From: JAWLCG01 sp041687295
GTDB lineage: Bacteria; Planctomycetota; Phycisphaerae; SM23-33; FEN-1343
NCBI GenBank assembly: GCA_041687295.1
Contig: JAWLCG010000258.1
Coordinates: 1 to 7,487 of the forward strand
Reading direction: 5' to 3'
Length of the DNA stretch: 7,487 nucleotides
Every line of letters begins with the position of its first letter. The stretch's first letter is position 1. The notes under the pieces were generated by a model that made no database searches, was not told the DNA's origin, and saw only the letters and a list, made by a program, of their open reading frames with translations. This document shows, in pieces, positions 5,800 through 7,487 of the stretch. The translations under genes and the position numbers were made by a program.

Positions 5800-7302
5800 A
5801 TGAAGTATGTGGACAATTGGCCGTCTCGTGGTGTTTCGAAAAAAGGCTCGACGCGGGTCGGCTACCTCAAGCCGCGCCACTCACACGAGGTTGTGGACTC
5901 CGCCATTGGATTTGAGTACGCGCAGCAACGTCATCCTGAGCTGAATGCCTTTCCGCATGATCTTCTGCCAGGCCTTCTCGCGCAGACCGGGGCGAAGTGG
6001 GTGAGGCTGCGATACCCTTGGCCCTTGCTGGAAATCGGCCGGGGCCAGTATGACTGGTCAGTTCTGGACAAGATCGTGTCTTCGCTTGTCGAGAAGGGTC
6101 TTAATGTCTTTCTCGGTTCGGAGGCGATGGCGAACCCCTTGTACCAGGATGTTCCTTCAGGCCGTTACCTTGCGGTGACAAACTCTGAAGAGGGTCTTGA
6201 CGCATTCTGCAGGCATATGGCGGCGATGGTGAGTCGCTACCGCGACAAGGTGCGATACTATGAGCTGTGGAACGAACCGAACCACCCAGGCTTCTGGCAG
6301 CCGACGCCTGATCCCAAGGCCTATGCCTTGCTGGTGCGACGGGCCAATGACGCCATGCGCGCCGTGGACCCGGACATCAAACTCGTTGCCGGGGCAGTCG
6401 CTGGGGCAAAAGTCGACTTCACGCGCGCATTTCTTTCCGAGCCGCAGACGGCCCGGTGTGTTGATGTGGTGACGTACCATGTCCAGGGGCAGCCCATTCC
6501 CGAGAACGGCCTCGAGCATCTCCTGGAGTTCGTTGGGATGGTGCATGCGATCGGGCCGAACATTGAGGTGTGGAACGGAGAGACGGCCATCCCCAGCGGG
6601 GGCGATTCGTTGCAGAGCCGTGCGAGTGATCCGTGGGGAATGAATATTCAGGCCAAATGGGCCCTGCGGCGCGTGCTTACCGATTTGCGGGTCGGTGCGA
6701 CACGGACGATCATCTATCCTTTCGCGGAAAACCTCGGCCCGATGGTGGCTGGCGACCCGGATTCGGGGATGGGAATCAACACGAAGGGAGCTCTGCAGTA
6801 CGGCACGTGGCAGCCCAAGCCTATCTACTATGCTGTGCGCAACATGGCGGCGCTAGTGGACTGCTCCTGGGGGGAGTCCACCCGCGATGAGGCGCTGACG
6901 ATCCTGCACCCTGGGTCCTTCTGGGGAATCGGGGCCCATGAACAGCGATATCCCTGCCGCCCGATGGTGACTCACTGGACACGGAAGGATGTCCATCGAG
7001 TAGCGGCGTGGCTTCCGTGGCGTCCCCAGGAGATTGTCATGCCGGCAAAGGTAGGCTTGCGCCTGCAGGGCGTTGTGTGGAAGGATCCCGTCTGGGTCGA
7101 TGTCCTGTCTGGCGAGGTACATGCCTGTGAGCGTCAAGGTGATGCCATCCTGGGGCCGCTTGCCGATTACCCTGTGTTCTTCACGGAACGCGAGTCCATC
7201 GACGTGGCACAGACACCCGCCCAGCCAGGCGAGACCGAGTTTCCCACGCTGCTGAGATGGGACCCGACTGAGATCCTTCAGCAAAGCAGGCCACGGAGTT
7301 AG
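5800..7302 (+). CDS. GH39-like (clan GH-A) glycoside hydrolase, cytoplasmic
   Basis: Encodes 500 residues with a TIM-barrel catalytic domain over about residues 35-350. The opening, with K-W-V-R-L-R-Y-P-W then G-Q-Y-D-W-S-V-L-D-K-I-V, is typical of GH39/GH5-like clan GH-A enzymes. Y-Y-E-L-W-N-E-P-N (Glu159) is the acid/base motif and V-W-N-G-E-T (Glu261) fits the nucleophile, 102 residues later. A K-P-I-Y-Y-A segment closes the barrel, followed by a beta-rich C-terminal part (about 390-475) as in GH39 relatives. There is no signal peptide and an in-frame TGA 9 bases upstream forbids one, so it should act on imported glycosides. A weak GAGA site lies 7 bases upstream. GC at third codon positions is 27 of the first 40 codons, against 38 of 40 in the URO-D-like gene, suggesting separate origin. 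Beta-xylosidase-type activity is possible but not shown. Confidence 0.88.
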   Translation: MKYVDNWPSRGVSKKGSTRVGYLKPRHSHEVVDSAIGFEYAQQRHPELNAFPHDLLPGLLAQTGAKWVRLRYPWPLLEIGRGQYDWSVLDKIVSSLVEKGLNVFLGSEAMANPLYQDVPSGRYLAVTNSEEGLDAFCRHMAAMVSRYRDKVRYYELWNEPNHPGFWQPTPDPKAYALLVRRANDAMRAVDPDIKLVAGAVAGAKVDFTRAFLSEPQTARCVDVVTYHVQGQPIPENGLEHLLEFVGMVHAIGPNIEVWNGETAIPSGGDSLQSRASDPWGMNIQAKWALRRVLTDLRVGATRTIIYPFAENLGPMVAGDPDSGMGINTKGALQYGTWQPKPIYYAVRNMAALVDCSWGESTRDEALTILHPGSFWGIGAHEQRYPCRPMVTHWTRKDVHRVAAWLPWRPQEIVMPAKVGLRLQGVVWKDPVWVDVLSGEVHACERQGDAILGPLADYPVFFTERESIDVAQTPAQPGETEFPTLLRWDPTEILQQSRPRS

Positions 7303-7346
7303 CTCTGACGGCCCGGGGACCGCACGGCTGCAGAAATCGCAGTCCC

Positions 7347-7377
7347 GTAGGGCGGGCACGGCCCGCCGTCGATGGCG
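7347..7377 (+). repeat. REP-like element, type B, single copy
   Basis: GTAG at 7347 is followed by a GGCGGGC/GCCCGCC hairpin and a tail ending GATGGCG. The 31 bases match the reverse complement of 168-198 at 30 positions, so similarity runs past the hairpin into the tail. It lies 44 bases after the GH39-like stop codon. Confidence 0.8.
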
Positions 7378-7402
7378 TCGGACCTCCCCGCGTGTCCCCA
7401 GT

Positions 7403-7476
7403 CCCGTAGGGCGGGCACCGCCGGCGTGTCGCGAACCATGGGCATTCGAGCACCCGGGGCGTGCCCGCCCTACGGG
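7403..7476. repeat. Inverted pair of type B REP-like elements
   Basis: The 16-base arms 7403-7418 and 7461-7476 are perfect inverted copies, each with GTAG (7406 on plus, 7473 on minus), separated by 42 bases. The left unit's hairpin has diverged at its outer side. The 19 bases at 7400-7418 also repeat those at 7341-7359 directly, making a small tandem array with the preceding single copy. Confidence 0.8.
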
Positions 7477-7487
7477 GCCGCTCGGCT

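Larger units (their letters stand above)
7303..7487. other. Repeat-bearing intergenic region after the GH39-like gene
   Basis: No gene is supported. It holds three type B REP-like units (one single, one inverted pair) separated by short unique stretches. The next gene lies beyond the window. Confidence 0.7.

Noticed and set aside
4320..5816. A 498-codon open frame on the minus strand antisense to the URO-D-like gene
   Set aside because: It lies opposite a gene with clear family motifs, its product is His/Val/Gly/Ala-rich with no recognisable domain, and long antisense frames are expected in DNA with such high GC at third positions.
5470..5880. A minus-strand frame whose product contains segments like C-R-A-S-L-R-S-T-R-P-T in other frames
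   Set aside because: Such peptides arise from translating the type A repeat at 5629-5660 and do not indicate a gene.
7341..7476. Possible CRISPR-like array of similar units at the right end
   Set aside because: Only three units, in mixed orientation and with unequal spacing; they are GTAG-headed palindromes and not direct repeats with regular spacers.

Overview
The window is very GC-rich, densely coded DNA with four confidently supported protein genes and two families of small palindromic repeats. No rRNA, tRNA, CRISPR array or transposase gene was seen. The gene families (a planctomycete-style secreted glycosidase-like protein, a glycyl radical enzyme, a URO-D-fold protein and a GH39-like glycosidase), the high GC and the extragenic palindromes suggest an uncultured anaerobic member of the Planctomycetota or a related PVC lineage. 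That assignment is inference. The glycyl radical enzyme implies an anaerobic or micro-oxic lifestyle, because the glycyl radical is destroyed by oxygen.

Layout: positions 1-238 are intergenic and packed with repeats. On the minus strand, a glycyl radical enzyme (2007-4160) is followed after 10 bases by a secreted clan GH-A-like glycosidase (239-1996). The stop codon of the first gene overlaps the Shine-Dalgarno sequence of the second, so they form a coupled two-gene operon. A 378-base intergenic region (4161-4538) separates this operon from a divergent plus-strand gene for a URO-D/MtaA-like protein (4539-5624). The region holds two hairpins and a good sigma-70-like promoter facing the URO-D gene. 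After a 175-base gap that starts with a palindromic repeat comes a GH39-like glycosidase with no signal peptide (5800-7302). Its codon use is clearly less GC-biased than that of its neighbours. Positions 7303-7487 again hold repeats.

Functionally the window reads as accessory carbohydrate catabolism. An exported glycosidase could release sugar or glycoside outside the cytoplasm and a cytoplasmic GH39-like enzyme could process it further. The glycyl radical enzyme has a C-x-E active-site motif, as in the radical eliminases/dehydratases rather than pyruvate formate-lyase, and the URO-D-fold protein keeps an H-x-C metal-binding-type motif. These two would be the chemically unusual part of the pathway. 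No activating radical-SAM enzyme, corrinoid protein, transporter or regulator lies inside the window, so the substrate cannot be named.

The repeats are of two kinds. Both start with the tetranucleotide GTAG followed by a hairpin and occur as single copies and inverted pairs. This matches the architecture of REP elements mobilised by RAYT (REP-associated tyrosine) transposases. They cluster at both ends of the window and directly after the URO-D gene.
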